This document shows, piece by piece, positions 24,399-33,945 of a stretch of 64,000 bases of DNA. The stretch's first letter is position 1. Every line of letters begins with the position of its first letter. Source of the DNA: an uncultured Persicobacter sp. (GTDB lineage Bacteria > Bacteroidota > Bacteroidia > Cytophagales > Cyclobacteriaceae); NCBI GenBank assembly GCA_947498325.1, contig CANMKE010000012.1:1-64000 (forward strand), read 5' to 3'. The notes under the pieces were generated by a model, which saw only the letters and a program-made list of their open reading frames with translations, had not been told where the DNA came from and ran no database searches. The translations under genes and the position numbers were made by a program.

Positions 24399-26194
24399 TA
24401 GTATAAGAAATCTCCTTTCAACACATATTTTTCCATCCATGGCCGCGTAATGTGACCACGAACATATTTCTCCAGAACAAGCCCAGAGATCGCCGTTGCC
24501 GCACGGCCACCCCATCCTGCATTTTCAACATACACTGAAACCGCAATTTTCGGGTGCTCCACAGGCGCAAATGCCATGAATACCGAGTGATCCGGACCGT
24601 GTGGGTTTTGAACGGTACCCGTTTTTCCTGCAATCGGAAAATCTTTGATATAAGCTCGGGTAGCCGTTCCCTGCACCACCTGTTCCATCCCTTTGATCAC
24701 CTCGTCATAATAGGCAGGGTCTATATTGGTTTCATGCTTAATGGTGTATTTCTCCAGCGGGCCGTTACCATCAACATCTTTGATCAGGTGTGGCGTATAG
24801 AAATAACCTCGATTGGCCAGCAATGCCCCCATATTGGCCATCTGAATCGGCGTTACCAAAACCTCTCCCTGCCCAATTGCAAGAGATTGAATATTGGAGG
24901 CTTTCCATCGGCTATGCCCATAATAGCGGTCATAAAATGCAGAGCTTGGAATATAGCCTTTCTTCTCTCCGGGCAAATCTATACCAAGCCGTTGCCCCAG
25001 CCCAAACCGCAGCATATAAGAGTGCCACTTATCGAGCCCAAGGCGGGAATCCACAAAAGTATTGGAATCTACGCCCCTGTTCAGCACCTCTTTGAACACT
25101 TTTACAAAAAAGTTATTTGAAGAGTATTTGATCGCACGCTGAATATCGAACAGTCCGATAGGTGCATGGTCACCGATCAGCTTATGATCACAATAAATTT
25201 TCTCGCCAGGCCGAATCACACCTTCCTGCAAAGCCACCAGCGCTTGAAGCGTTTTAAAGATGGAACCCGGAGGGTAAGCGGCCATTATTGGACGGTTGAA
25301 CAGCGGCTTCAAAGAATCGCCGTAAAGCTTGCCAATATTTTTCCCGAGTAACCGACCCGACAACAGTCCGGGGTCATAATCAGGTGCTGATACCATGGCC
25401 AGAATTTCTCCGGTGCTTGGCTCAATAGCCACCAGCGACCCCACCTTGCCTTTCATCAGTTTCTCTGCATAGGCTTGCAGGTCGAGGTCAATTGTAGAGG
25501 TCAGGTTTTTACCAGGAACCGAAAGCGTATCATACTCTCCGCCCTGAAATGATCCCTTCACCACCCCACGGACATTCACCATTTTATAACTTGCTCCGCG
25601 TTGTCCACGCAGGTATTCTTCATAATAAGATTCCAGCCCACTACGGCCGACATAATCCCCTTCTCGGTAATACTTCAGGGTGTCTTTTTTTAGCTGCCGC
25701 GGAGGAATCTCACCAATATAACCCAGTGCGTTGGCTGCGGATTTATAATTGTAGCCCCTGACCGTACGTGGAGAGACATACACACCGGGAAAGTCAATCA
25801 GGTAACTTTCAATCTCGGCAAACTCTTCCTTGGTCAGCTGTTTTTTAAGCGTAGAAGCTTTCACCCAGGAATAGCGTCGGGCCTTTTTCCATAGCTTGTC
25901 AAAATCCTTATGCGGAATATCAAAGCGCTGACAGAAGGCTGCCGTATCCACATTCTTAAATTCTTTGGGAACGATTTTGATGTCGTAAACAGGGTCGTTA
26001 TAGACCATCAGGTGATTATTCCTGTCCGAGATCATCCCTCTGAAGGGATAACTGACAAAGCGTTTCATCACGTTGTTTTGTGCGGCAGATTTGTAGTCAT
26101 CATCAATCACCTGCATGTAAAACAACTTACTGCAGAACAAAATCGCCACTGATGCAATCAACAACTGAATGACTATTCTCCTGCTATTATTCAT
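24398..26194 (-). CDS. mrdA: Penicillin-binding protein 2 (elongasome transpeptidase)
   Basis: Class B PBP that crosslinks new side-wall peptidoglycan. One N-terminal membrane anchor (about 7-27) is followed by the dimerisation domain (PFRGMISDRNN) and the transpeptidase domain. Active-site motifs are SIFK (Ser311, Lys314), SSN (358-360) and KTG (524-526). Length (598) is usual. The start overlaps the mreD stop region by 8 bases, and the stop overlaps rodA by 1 base. Confidence 0.96.
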   Translation of the reverse strand: MNNSRRIVIQLLIASVAILFCSKLFYMQVIDDDYKSAAQNNVMKRFVSYPFRGMISDRNNHLMVYNDPVYDIKIVPKEFKNVDTAAFCQRFDIPHKDFDKLWKKARRYSWVKASTLKKQLTKEEFAEIESYLIDFPGVYVSPRTVRGYNYKSAANALGYIGEIPPRQLKKDTLKYYREGDYVGRSGLESYYEEYLRGQRGASYKMVNVRGVVKGSFQGGEYDTLSVPGKNLTSTIDLDLQAYAEKLMKGKVGSLVAIEPSTGEILAMVSAPDYDPGLLSGRLLGKNIGKLYGDSLKPLFNRPIMAAYPPGSIFKTLQALVALQEGVIRPGEKIYCDHKLIGDHAPIGLFDIQRAIKYSSNNFFVKVFKEVLNRGVDSNTFVDSRLGLDKWHSYMLRFGLGQRLGIDLPGEKKGYIPSSAFYDRYYGHSRWKASNIQSLAIGQGEVLVTPIQMANMGALLANRGYFYTPHLIKDVDGNGPLEKYTIKHETNIDPAYYDEVIKGMEQVVQGTATRAYIKDFPIAGKTGTVQNPHGPDHSVFMAFAPVEHPKIAVSVYVENAGWGGRAATAISGLVLEKYVRGHITRPWMEKYVLKGDFLY

Positions 26195-26711
26195 AAGACT
26201 TTCGTTTTACGCGGTAGAACAATGATTGCGACAACACGATCAAAATGAAGGTCAGCAACATACTGAACGATGATTTGACCAGCAGATTGACGGGCATGGC
26301 GAACCCTCCTGCCTGAATAACAAAAAGCAGGAAGTGATGAACAAAAATCAGCGGCAGGGCATAAGCCGCAAACCAGTTGAAGCCATAGTTTGAAACCAAA
26401 GGCAAAGTGCCGGCATCATAACCACCTTTGGGCATAATCATCCCCATCCATTTTGGGCGCAAATACGCCAATGCCACCATTGCCGCTGCATGAATTCCCA
26501 TAGAATCGTAAAACCAGTCCACTGCAAGGCCAGAAAGGAAACCCAACACCAGCAGGGTTGATTTATCGGTATCAACAGGCAATAAAAGAAGAAAAGCGAC
26601 ATAAATCATGATAAAGCCACTGCCAAACAAGGCAACCCCTTTGAACACCAGCACCTGAATCAACAGGTAGACAAAGAAGTGAACGATCTGTAAAATATTA
26701 TTGCCTTTCAT
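26187..26711 (-). CDS. mreD: Rod shape-determining protein MreD
   Basis: A 174-residue inner-membrane protein with five to six hydrophobic helices. It is divergent, as MreD usually is, but the position between mreC and mrdA and the FLSGLAVDWFYDSMGIHA region support the call. It is a membrane member of the elongasome. Its ATG overlaps the mreC stop by one base (TAATG). Confidence 0.9.
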   Translation of the reverse strand: MKGNNILQIVHFFVYLLIQVLVFKGVALFGSGFIMIYVAFLLLLPVDTDKSTLLVLGFLSGLAVDWFYDSMGIHAAAMVALAYLRPKWMGMIMPKGGYDAGTLPLVSNYGFNWFAAYALPLIFVHHFLLFVIQAGGFAMPVNLLVKSSFSMLLTFILIVLSQSLFYRVKRKSYE

Positions 26712-27544
26712 TACTGTTTCTTACTTTCTTGTTCAAGAGCATTTTGCTCCTCTTTCAACTTGTTCTCTACCACATAAAGGTAACTCAAAGAAGAGAAATC
26801 GGTGGCCAGCTTTAAGCGGATACGGTAAAATACCGCCTGCTCGGGCACCTCAAAAGAGGCCACTGTACCGATCATGGTATTTTTTGGAAAAATCCCATCG
26901 AAGCCAGAAGTACGAACCGTATCACCTACCGACAACCTGACGTGCCGCGGCACATAGTTCAGGTCGGCCATCTCATAATCTTCCCCAGGCCAGTTAACAG
27001 AACACAGCGCATTGGCCGGTTGCAATTTGGCAGACACCAGGAATTTATTGTTCAGCATCGAAACCACCGTCGCATAGTGCTGACTCACAGATTTTACTTT
27101 ACCGACAACCCCATTAGGGCCAATCACCCCCATATTGGGCTTGAGGCCATCCATCGCACCTTTGTCGATGGTAATGTAATTGTGGTAAACATCAATAGAG
27201 TTATTGATCACCTGTACCGGTGTAAATTTATACTGATTAAGGCGCACGCTATCTGCTGAAAACTCATTGGACCAAAAATAATTGGTCGCCTCAGCCATCA
27301 TCAGCGCCGAGCGCAGGTGGGCATTTTCAGCGGCAAGTTGTTCATTAACCACCTTGAGATTAAAATAATCGGACACCTCCTTTTTGTTTTCATACACCGT
27401 ACCGATTGCCCGGTTAGAGGTATGAAAAAAGGCAATACTCTGATAAGAGTTATTGGAGACGATAAGCCAACCACAAATCAGTTCCAGTATTAAGAATAAT
27501 ACCAGCCCCCGAAAGCGGTAAATAAAGAAAAAGAGTTCACGCAT
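26711..27544 (-). CDS. mreC: Rod shape-determining protein MreC
   Basis: Elongasome scaffold that contacts PBP2. One N-terminal membrane helix (about 11-30) is followed by a coiled coil (about 60-85) and a double beta-barrel domain with GVIGPNGVVGKV, VVSMLNNKFLVSAKL and GDTVRTSGFDGIFPKN. Length (277) is normal. A gap of 143 bases separates it from mreB, and the downstream genes overlap. Confidence 0.94.
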   Translation of the reverse strand: MRELFFFIYRFRGLVLFLILELICGWLIVSNNSYQSIAFFHTSNRAIGTVYENKKEVSDYFNLKVVNEQLAAENAHLRSALMMAEATNYFWSNEFSADSVRLNQYKFTPVQVINNSIDVYHNYITIDKGAMDGLKPNMGVIGPNGVVGKVKSVSQHYATVVSMLNNKFLVSAKLQPANALCSVNWPGEDYEMADLNYVPRHVRLSVGDTVRTSGFDGIFPKNTMIGTVASFEVPEQAVFYRIRLKLATDFSSLSYLYVVENKLKEEQNALEQESKKQ

Positions 27545-27687
27545 TGATAATACGAATTGACAAAAAGCGTAAAAATGAAAAATTCAACACCCGACCCGCA
27601 ATTGTGGCCAAATGTTGAATTGTAATTTTTTAAATGTAGGACGATAACATACCGCAGTAACTTATCGCCCCAGGGATCTTGTAAAGA

Positions 27688-28719
27688 TTAGGTCATCAAC
27701 ACGGCACGGTTACCATCCATATGTTTCAATGATTTTCCTGTACCACGAACAACCGCTCTTAATGGATCGTCAGCCACATGAATCGGCAATTTGGTCTTTA
27801 ACGCCAAACGCTTGTCAAGGCCACGAAGCAAGGCTCCACCACCAGTAAGGTGAATACCATTATCATAAATATCTGCCGACAATTCCGGTGGAGCAATCTC
27901 CAGGGCTTTCAATACGGCTTCTTCAATTTTAGATACTGATTTATCAATCGCGAAAGCAATTTCTGAATATGAAATCGAAACCACTTTTGGGATACCTGTC
28001 ATTAAATCACGTCCACGGATTTGGTAATCCTCAGGTGGCTCATCCAGCTCAGTAAGCGCTGAACCAACAGCCACTTTTACTTTTTCTGCGGAGCGTTCCC
28101 CAATCAGTAAATTGTGCTGACGGCGCATATAATCCAGGATATCTCTGTTGAAGGTATCACCTGCTACACGAATCGACTGATCACAAACGATTCCCGAAAG
28201 TGCAATAACGGCGATCTCGGTGGTTCCCCCTCCGATATCCACGACCATTGACCCTACGGGCTGTTCGATATCAATGCCAATCCCTAAAGCGGCAGCAATA
28301 GGTTCATGAATCAAATATACTTCCTTAGCACCTGCGTGTTCTGCGGAGTCACGTACGGCTCTTTTCTCCACCTCTGTAATTCCGGAAGGAATACAGATCA
28401 CCATGCGGTGATTGGTAAATGAAGGTATAAAGCGATTACGTGTGTCGATCATTTTGATCATCCCCCTAATCATTTGCTCTGCTGCGTGGAAATCTGCAAT
28501 CACCCCGTCTTTCAAAGGTCGGATTGTCTTGATTGACTCATGCGTTTTTTCGTGCATCTGCATGGCCTCATGCCCAATCGCCAGCACTTTATTGGTGTCA
28601 CGATTAATGGCAATGATTGAAGGCTCGTCAACGACAATTTTATCCTTATATATGATGAGAGTGTTGGCAGTTCCAAGGTCTATAGCAATGTCACTTGTTA
28701 AAAAGTCGAAAAAGCCCAT
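27688..28719 (-). CDS. mreB: Rod shape-determining actin homologue MreB
   Basis: Forms membrane-associated filaments that direct side-wall synthesis. The actin-fold nucleotide motifs are present: phosphate-1 DLGTANT (14-20), phosphate-2 VVDIGGGTTEIAV, and the adenosine motif LTGGGALLRGLD. Length (343) is standard. It is first in the mreB-mreC-mreD-mrdA-rodA cluster. Two weak -7-like TATTTTG sequences lie 20-35 bases upstream on the minus strand. Confidence 0.98.
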   Translation of the reverse strand: MGFFDFLTSDIAIDLGTANTLIIYKDKIVVDEPSIIAINRDTNKVLAIGHEAMQMHEKTHESIKTIRPLKDGVIADFHAAEQMIRGMIKMIDTRNRFIPSFTNHRMVICIPSGITEVEKRAVRDSAEHAGAKEVYLIHEPIAAALGIGIDIEQPVGSMVVDIGGGTTEIAVIALSGIVCDQSIRVAGDTFNRDILDYMRRQHNLLIGERSAEKVKVAVGSALTELDEPPEDYQIRGRDLMTGIPKVVSISYSEIAFAIDKSVSKIEEAVLKALEIAPPELSADIYDNGIHLTGGGALLRGLDKRLALKTKLPIHVADDPLRAVVRGTGKSLKHMDGNRAVLMT

Positions 28720-28987
28720 GCTCCTTATAAAACGAATTAAATATAATTTCCTACCAATTTACAAAATACACAAAATACCTTAGGGTATGCTGTGTAATCT
28801 GCTTTTTTATCCCTGAATTCTTGAAAATACCAACAAGCAATGGCCTGCTGTTACGCTTCGATATTAAATTCAAGGCTTTACAGTTCAAAGTTCCAAAATA
28901 CGAGGCATAAACAAAAGAACTTTAGGACGATTTATCTGAAAAAAAACAGTTTGGTGGAAATCGAATGACTCAAATTAAAATTTGATT
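28720..28987. promoter_or_regulatory. mreB upstream region
   Basis: AT-rich stretch before mreB that must hold the promoter of the rod operon. On the minus strand GTATTTTG occurs twice near 28750-28775; each is one T short of TAnnTTTG. No gene is seen. Confidence 0.35.
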
Positions 28988-29021
28988 TAAAAAAAAGGCT
29001 GATTCCGGAAAAGAATCAGCC
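28988..29021 (-). terminator. Terminator of the OMP gene at 29.0-29.6 kb
   Basis: Minus strand: GGCTGATTC and GAATCAGCC (plus arms 28997-29005 and 29013-29021) followed by eight or more T. Confidence 0.9.
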
Positions 29022-29047
29022 CAAAGTATCGAAAGTCGTGATAAACA

Positions 29048-29620
29048 CTAAAATCTTTTCCCGACAGAGAAGCCGTAAGAGATTGTTTGGTAAACATCCT
29101 TGTAATCATAAGTTACCGAAGGAGTGATTTGCCATCCGTCGCCAAATTCGATTTCATATTCAAGGCCTGTTTTGATGACAAAGAAATTCTCATCCTCCTC
29201 GGCAAAAGCATGTTCATAACCAGGCCCGGCAAATACCGATAAGCCCTTCAGAAACTCATATTTACCAACAACACCAAGAATCATGACATTCTCACGTCTG
29301 ACTTCCTCTTCTGCTTCTGTTGAATTTTCCGGACGCACAGAATATTGGTCCAATTCCACATCGCCAGTAAATCCAACACTCCAGCGCTCGCTCAGCTTGC
29401 GGAAATAATCCAGGCCTATTGCAGGCACCCAGTTACCGGTATTGTCCAGCCCTTCAGCCTCCACATAGTGCTTCTTGGGAATGAAGGTGAAGCCTGTATA
29501 TATGTTCAGGGAGTTCAGTAAGGAGTTTTCTTCTTCATGATGATTTTCCTGGGCAACGGCTTGCCCTGCAACACCCAAAGATGCTACAACTAATGCGATA
29601 ACAAGTAGTTTTTTTAACAT
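29048..29620 (-). CDS. Outer-membrane beta-barrel protein
   Basis: A 190-residue protein with a signal peptide ending QAVAQ and an acidic, histidine-containing mature N-terminus (ENHHEEENS). Repeated amphipathic strands follow, ending with SYGFSVGKRF, which has the terminal phenylalanine typical of barrels recognised by BamA. No precise function. It has its own terminator. Confidence 0.8.
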   Translation of the reverse strand: MLKKLLVIALVVASLGVAGQAVAQENHHEEENSLLNSLNIYTGFTFIPKKHYVEAEGLDNTGNWVPAIGLDYFRKLSERWSVGFTGDVELDQYSVRPENSTEAEEEVRRENVMILGVVGKYEFLKGLSVFAGPGYEHAFAEEDENFFVIKTGLEYEIEFGDGWQITPSVTYDYKDVYQTISYGFSVGKRF

Positions 29621-29786
29621 GGTTAAGTTTATTGTACTTTAAAGCATCTAAGCGTTTCTTAGACATTATGAGCCAACGTCTGAAAATATCAAAAACCTTT
29701 CCAAACCAAACGCTTCGAATACATATCAATAATTTACGAACTAATAATAGTCCATAAAAAAACCTCCGCAGGGGAGGTTTGTTCTA

Positions 29787-30584
29787 TTATTGAAAATTAA
29801 AGTACAAAGTAATACTGTTGGTCGAAAGCCGGTCAATGCCGGTGGCAATCGGCCTGTTGGGGTTAGGTCCTTTCATATCAACCAACCCATGCGAGAAACG
29901 AATTTCCGGAGAAAACCGGAACAAGGGATAATATAAATCAAAGCCAAAACCCAGCTCCAGGGCCATATCAAAGCCATTCATTTCAAACGACCGCTCTTTC
30001 TCCTTCTTTCCGGTTACCTCCACCGAAGGGTTAACCCCACCAATAAAGTAAGCACGGACATTCCCCCGCCTTTGCGATTTCAGCTTCAGCAGGATGGGCA
30101 ACTCAAAACGGACGTTCTCAATATTGTCGCTATGCGCCCTGAAGGGTGCGTCACCAGGCTGCCCGACGGCATCGTCGGTAACATAGGTATATTGCAGCCC
30201 GAAATCATAAAAACCGGCCTTGGGTGTTACCCGCAGGTCCAGGGCTTCAAACAGCTTGAAATTGGCAATGAACCCCACCCCCAAAGACAATTGCCGATTG
30301 GTGGTGATGGACGTTACGGTATCCAGTGGCACGGAATTCCCATTCACATCAATGCCGGTTCCCGAGACCAGCCCAGGGCTTGTGGTCAACTTAAAACCCG
30401 ACATCCCGGTAGAGATAAAAAAACCATAGTGCAGTTTTTTCTGATCAATATGCGGAAGATTAATATGAACGTTGGCCCGCTGAGCAAACAGCTGGGCCGG
30501 CATTAAATACAAACACAATAATAGCCCAAAGACTACTTTGTTGCGGTGTAAATAGAGCTTATGCCAAAGGTTAAAGGAATGCAT
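29787..30584 (-). CDS. porT: Type IX secretion / gliding protein PorT (SprT)
   Basis: Outer-membrane barrel needed for type IX secretion in Porphyromonas and Flavobacterium. The 265-residue product has a signal peptide ([15 protein letters not shown]) and barrel strands such as [39 protein letters not shown] and the terminal ITLYFNFQ. The PorT call also rests on context: in many Bacteroidota porT directly follows ubiE, as here. The start lies 52 bases inside ubiE, and no alternative start would keep the signal peptide. Confidence 0.82.
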   Translation of the reverse strand: MHSFNLWHKLYLHRNKVVFGLLLCLYLMPAQLFAQRANVHINLPHIDQKKLHYGFFISTGMSGFKLTTSPGLVSGTGIDVNGNSVPLDTVTSITTNRQLSLGVGFIANFKLFEALDLRVTPKAGFYDFGLQYTYVTDDAVGQPGDAPFRAHSDNIENVRFELPILLKLKSQRRGNVRAYFIGGVNPSVEVTGKKEKERSFEMNGFDMALELGFGFDLYYPLFRFSPEIRFSHGLVDMKGPNPNRPIATGIDRLSTNSITLYFNFQ

Positions 30585-31255
30585 TTGGTTTCTTTATAGC
30601 CAACATTATCAAGAATACTTGTGAAGCGTTCTCCGTCAGGGAAAGCATTGACAGACTCCGGCAAATAAGTGTATGCGGAGTCATCTTTAGAGATGATTCG
30701 CCCAACTAACGGCAACACAAACTTAAAATACGCATTATATATTTGTTTGAAAGGAAAATGGCGAGGTTTTGAAAATTCAATAATCACCAAACGACCTCCA
30801 GGCTTCAACACCCGGCACATATCTGCCAAACCTTTCTCCAGGTTTTCATAATTCCTGACCCCAAAAGAAACGATCACCGCATCGAAGTGATTGTCTTCAA
30901 AAAGTAAACCTTCGGAATCTCCGAGGCGCATCTCTATGCGGTCTTCGAGCCCCTTGGCTTTAATTTTTTGGCGCCCCATATCCAGCATCCCCTCTGAGAT
31001 ATCCACCCCAATCACTTTCTTTGGGTTGGCATTCAAGGCCTCGATAGCGAAATCGCCTGTTCCTGTTGCAATATCAAGGATCAGTTCTGGCTGATCTTTC
31101 TTCAGGATCTTCACCGCCTTCTTACGCCAGTAAATATCCACCCCAAGGCTAAGCACATGATTCAGAAGATCATATCGCTTGGAAATATTATTGAACATCT
31201 GGCGCACTTGTGCCTTCTTCCCTCCATCTTGGTCTTTATATGGGACTACTTTCAT
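30533..31255 (-). CDS. ubiE: Demethylmenaquinone methyltransferase
   Basis: SAM-dependent C-methyltransferase of the UbiE/MenG family; in Bacteroidota it makes menaquinone from demethylmenaquinone. The signature [20 protein letters not shown] near residue 28, motif [16 protein letters not shown] and the later [15 protein letters not shown] are diagnostic. Length (240) is typical. Its last 52 bases overlap porT, and a promoter lies about 100 bases upstream. Confidence 0.95.
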   Translation of the reverse strand: MKVVPYKDQDGGKKAQVRQMFNNISKRYDLLNHVLSLGVDIYWRKKAVKILKKDQPELILDIATGTGDFAIEALNANPKKVIGVDISEGMLDMGRQKIKAKGLEDRIEMRLGDSEGLLFEDNHFDAVIVSFGVRNYENLEKGLADMCRVLKPGGRLVIIEFSKPRHFPFKQIYNAYFKFVLPLVGRIISKDDSAYTYLPESVNAFPDGERFTSILDNVGYKETKCIPLTFGISSIYTATK

Positions 31256-31355
31256 TGGTTACCGTGTTTGTTTAGCTCAGGTCAAGTAACAGTTTGTGGA
31301 ATGTTAAATATTATACATTCGCTATGAAATTACCTGCCTGTGTTGAATGTAAACA

Positions 31356-31385
31356 CAAAGGTAATACGATTTCGCACAGGGCAAA
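31356..31385 (-). promoter_or_regulatory. Promoter of ubiE-porT
   Basis: Minus strand: TTTG (31382-31385), an 18-base spacer and TACCTTTG (31356-31363). The -33 TTTG is the end of the T-tract of the preceding terminator, so the two elements share bases. Confidence 0.75.
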
Positions 31386-31412
31386 AAAAAGAGGCGAGAT
31401 TCCCCCCGCCTC
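31383..31412 (-). terminator. Terminator of the PorE-like gene
   Basis: Minus strand: GAGGCG and CGCCTC stem (plus arms 31391-31396 and 31407-31412) followed by eight T that run into the ubiE -33 element. Confidence 0.85.
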
Positions 31413-31431
31413 AAATCAAAATCTATGATTA

Positions 31432-33522
31432 CTATTGCTTTGTGATTTCAAATTCAACACGCCTGTTAAGCTCACGACCTTCTTTCTCGTCATCGTTGGT
31501 CGCCAATGGGCGTTCTTCGCCATACCCTTTGGCCGTCATGCGGGTCGGGTCAATTCCTTTTTGCTCCAGGAAGCTGACCACCGCTTCAGCCCTGCGTAAT
31601 GATAATTTCTTATTGTTTTTGGCTGAACCGACAGCATCGGTATGCCCGCTAAATTCCACGGTCATTGAAGGGTTTTCGGCAAGCATACGTTCCAGCTTGC
31701 TGAGCTCATCATAGGAAGATTCCTCCAATTTTGCCGAAGATGTATTGAAGTACACATTTCTAAGCACTCCTTTCTGTCCTTTGGCAATGCGTTGCAGCGC
31801 CACGGTGCGCTCAATATTCTGCTCGGTAATGGTGGCTTCAGGCAATTTAATTTTCATATTCTTAAACACATAGCCGGAAGCTTCCACACTCAGGGTAAAA
31901 CGGTCTCCCTCGCTTGGCTTCACTTCCATCACATAGCGGCCATCCTCCTGACGTTCCGCCATCCACTTCATGCCTGACTCCGTAGATCGTAAAACAACTT
32001 TTGCCTGCATGTTCGCTTTATCAGCAGCATCCAGCACTTCAATCGCCACCCGTACCGGCGCAATAACGGCCACCACATTTTCCTCTTCAACGCCGGCAAC
32101 CAGCACCTCGGGCGCTTTGGCATTTTCCGCTTCTTCCAACGCCTTTTTCGCCAGCAGTTGCTCTTCCTTCTCATACTCTTCCGGCACACGCACCATATAG
32201 ATGTCCGTATAACCTAAACCATCCTCACGAACAGAAGAATAATAGCCCCGCTTGCCATCAGCAGTAGATACAAAGTAAATATCATTATCAGGGGTATTGA
32301 TCGGATAACCCAGGTTTTGAGGCTCTCCCCATGCACCTGCGGCACTATCGTAAACCGTTTTGAAAATATCAAAACCACCCATACCATCGCGGCCCTTAGA
32401 AGAGAAATACAAGGTTTTGCCATCGTAATCGATGAACGGGCTGTCATCGTCATAAGGCGTATTGATTTCCTCCCCGAGGTTTCTTACCCTCGACCATACG
32501 CCTTTATCGTCTTTCGTAGCCACGTAAATATCCAGCTTCCCTAAACCTCCGGGGCGGTCTGAGGAGAAAAACAATGCTTTTCCATCCGGCGAAATCGAAA
32601 TACTGTTTTCCGAATAAGAGCTGTTCACCCGACCGTTTACCGGCTCGGGCATCGACCATGAATCTGTTTCTTCATCATAATTCGACAGGTAAATATCTCC
32701 TCCGTTATCATCACGGTACAAAAACAATGTATGTCCGTCGGCAGAAAGCGCGAGGTTGGAATCATGAAATCGGGTATTGATACCTGCACCGATATTTTTT
32801 GCCGGCTCCCACTGCCCGTCTACCTTCCGTGAATAGAAAACATCTTCGAAGTAGAAGTTATCCTTATCTACGTTTTCGTTCATATTATCTTGCTGACGGC
32901 GCGAGGTGAAAATCAGCAGGGTTTCGTCCTCGTTAAATACCGGCGCGAAATCATAGGAGTCAGAGTTAATGTTACTCCCAAGATTGACAATCGTCCAGTG
33001 AGAAGGGTTCACCATAAATTTCTTTCCGTTCTCACACTCAAAAATCTTTCGGTTCACCAAGTCCATCGGCACCAAATCCTGCCCACGGTAATTCACATGG
33101 CTTTCATAATAAGATTTGTACTTGTTATAATAAAGCAGTGCGTTGTCAAAATCCATCGCATACTGATAGGCCTCCCCAATCATGAAGGGAATATCAAAAC
33201 GATATTTCGGATTAAGCTCATAAAGATGTTTGAGGTATTTTACCGCACGCTCTTTCTGTACCGTTTCCAGGTAAAGCTTTCCTGCCATATACAGTGCGCG
33301 CTGATTGTCGGGGTCAAAGTCCACCACCTGCACAAACATGTCTCTTGTCTGTGTTTTTACTGCGGTACTCCGATTAATTTCCTCCGCCATCTCGAGTAAC
33401 TGACGAGCGGTTTCTTTATTAGCGTCTGCCTGTTGGGCCTGGGCAGTTATTGAAAAAAACAAACATACTAACGCGAACAAAAATGGGTATTTCCTATGAT
33501 TCTTCACCTGCTTTGAAATCAT
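31432..33522 (-). CDS. PorE-like OmpA-family lipid/peptidoglycan-linked protein
   Basis: A 696-residue exported protein with four parts: TPR helices (about 40-150), a PD40/WD40-like propeller (about 170-430; repeats like ALSADGHTLFLYRDDNGGDIYLS and SISPDGKALFFSSDRPGG), a carboxypeptidase-regulatory-like domain (about 480-570) and an OmpA peptidoglycan-binding domain (about 585-696; SGHTDAVGS, LSLRRAEAV, NRRVEF). This order matches PorE of the type IX system, and porT is close by. Many Bacteroidota OmpA paralogues share it, so the PorE role is inferred. I start at MISKQVKNHR (33522), which gives a signal peptide ending ITAQAQ. Confidence 0.8.
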   Translation of the reverse strand: MISKQVKNHRKYPFLFALVCLFFSITAQAQQADANKETARQLLEMAEEINRSTAVKTQTRDMFVQVVDFDPDNQRALYMAGKLYLETVQKERAVKYLKHLYELNPKYRFDIPFMIGEAYQYAMDFDNALLYYNKYKSYYESHVNYRGQDLVPMDLVNRKIFECENGKKFMVNPSHWTIVNLGSNINSDSYDFAPVFNEDETLLIFTSRRQQDNMNENVDKDNFYFEDVFYSRKVDGQWEPAKNIGAGINTRFHDSNLALSADGHTLFLYRDDNGGDIYLSNYDEETDSWSMPEPVNGRVNSSYSENSISISPDGKALFFSSDRPGGLGKLDIYVATKDDKGVWSRVRNLGEEINTPYDDDSPFIDYDGKTLYFSSKGRDGMGGFDIFKTVYDSAAGAWGEPQNLGYPINTPDNDIYFVSTADGKRGYYSSVREDGLGYTDIYMVRVPEEYEKEEQLLAKKALEEAENAKAPEVLVAGVEEENVVAVIAPVRVAIEVLDAADKANMQAKVVLRSTESGMKWMAERQEDGRYVMEVKPSEGDRFTLSVEASGYVFKNMKIKLPEATITEQNIERTVALQRIAKGQKGVLRNVYFNTSSAKLEESSYDELSKLERMLAENPSMTVEFSGHTDAVGSAKNNKKLSLRRAEAVVSFLEQKGIDPTRMTAKGYGEERPLATNDDEKEGRELNRRVEFEITKQ

Positions 33523-33834
33523 GTAAGGTTGATTATAGAGATAAACAAAAAATTGGGCTGAGCGGATTATATAATTTACTTCACCCCAATTTATATTCAA
33601 CTATACAATGATACTAAATAAAATATTCATCTTGACATTTATAGGCAATAAATATAATATCGATCAACAATAATCTTACATTAAACCTATCTTCAGTAAT
33701 ATTGAACGATTCAATGATCGCTTCATTCCGCGCCATCACCACTGTCTGTTGCCAAAAAATTCGGATTTTCGGGATATGGCACGGGTAATTTTCGACAGAT
33801 AATTGACCGCTTTAACCGTGTATTTACAATTCTC
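33523..33834. other. Divergent intergenic region before ysxC
   Basis: AT-rich divergent region. It contains a palindrome ATTGAACGATTCAAT (33701-33715, 6-bp arms) of unknown role. The promoter of the PorE-like gene is not clear. No gene is seen. Confidence 0.4.
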
Positions 33835-33867
33835 TTTGACTTAATAAAAGAAAGGGTGTAAATTTGC
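33835..33867 (+). promoter_or_regulatory. Promoter of ysxC
   Basis: TTTG (33835-33838), a 20-base spacer and TAAATTTGC (33859-33867). The leader is about 70 bases. Confidence 0.8.
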
Positions 33868-33945
33868 AGTCCGCAAGATGGTGCCTTCCAGCGAACAATT
33901 TCATGCCATGGAATATTTACGCATCATTTTTGATCGAATGAAACT

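Noticed and set aside
24399-24515. Longer rodA start inside mrdA
   Set aside because: The added residues are not family-like, and the TAATG overlap at 24396-24400 is a typical coupled start.
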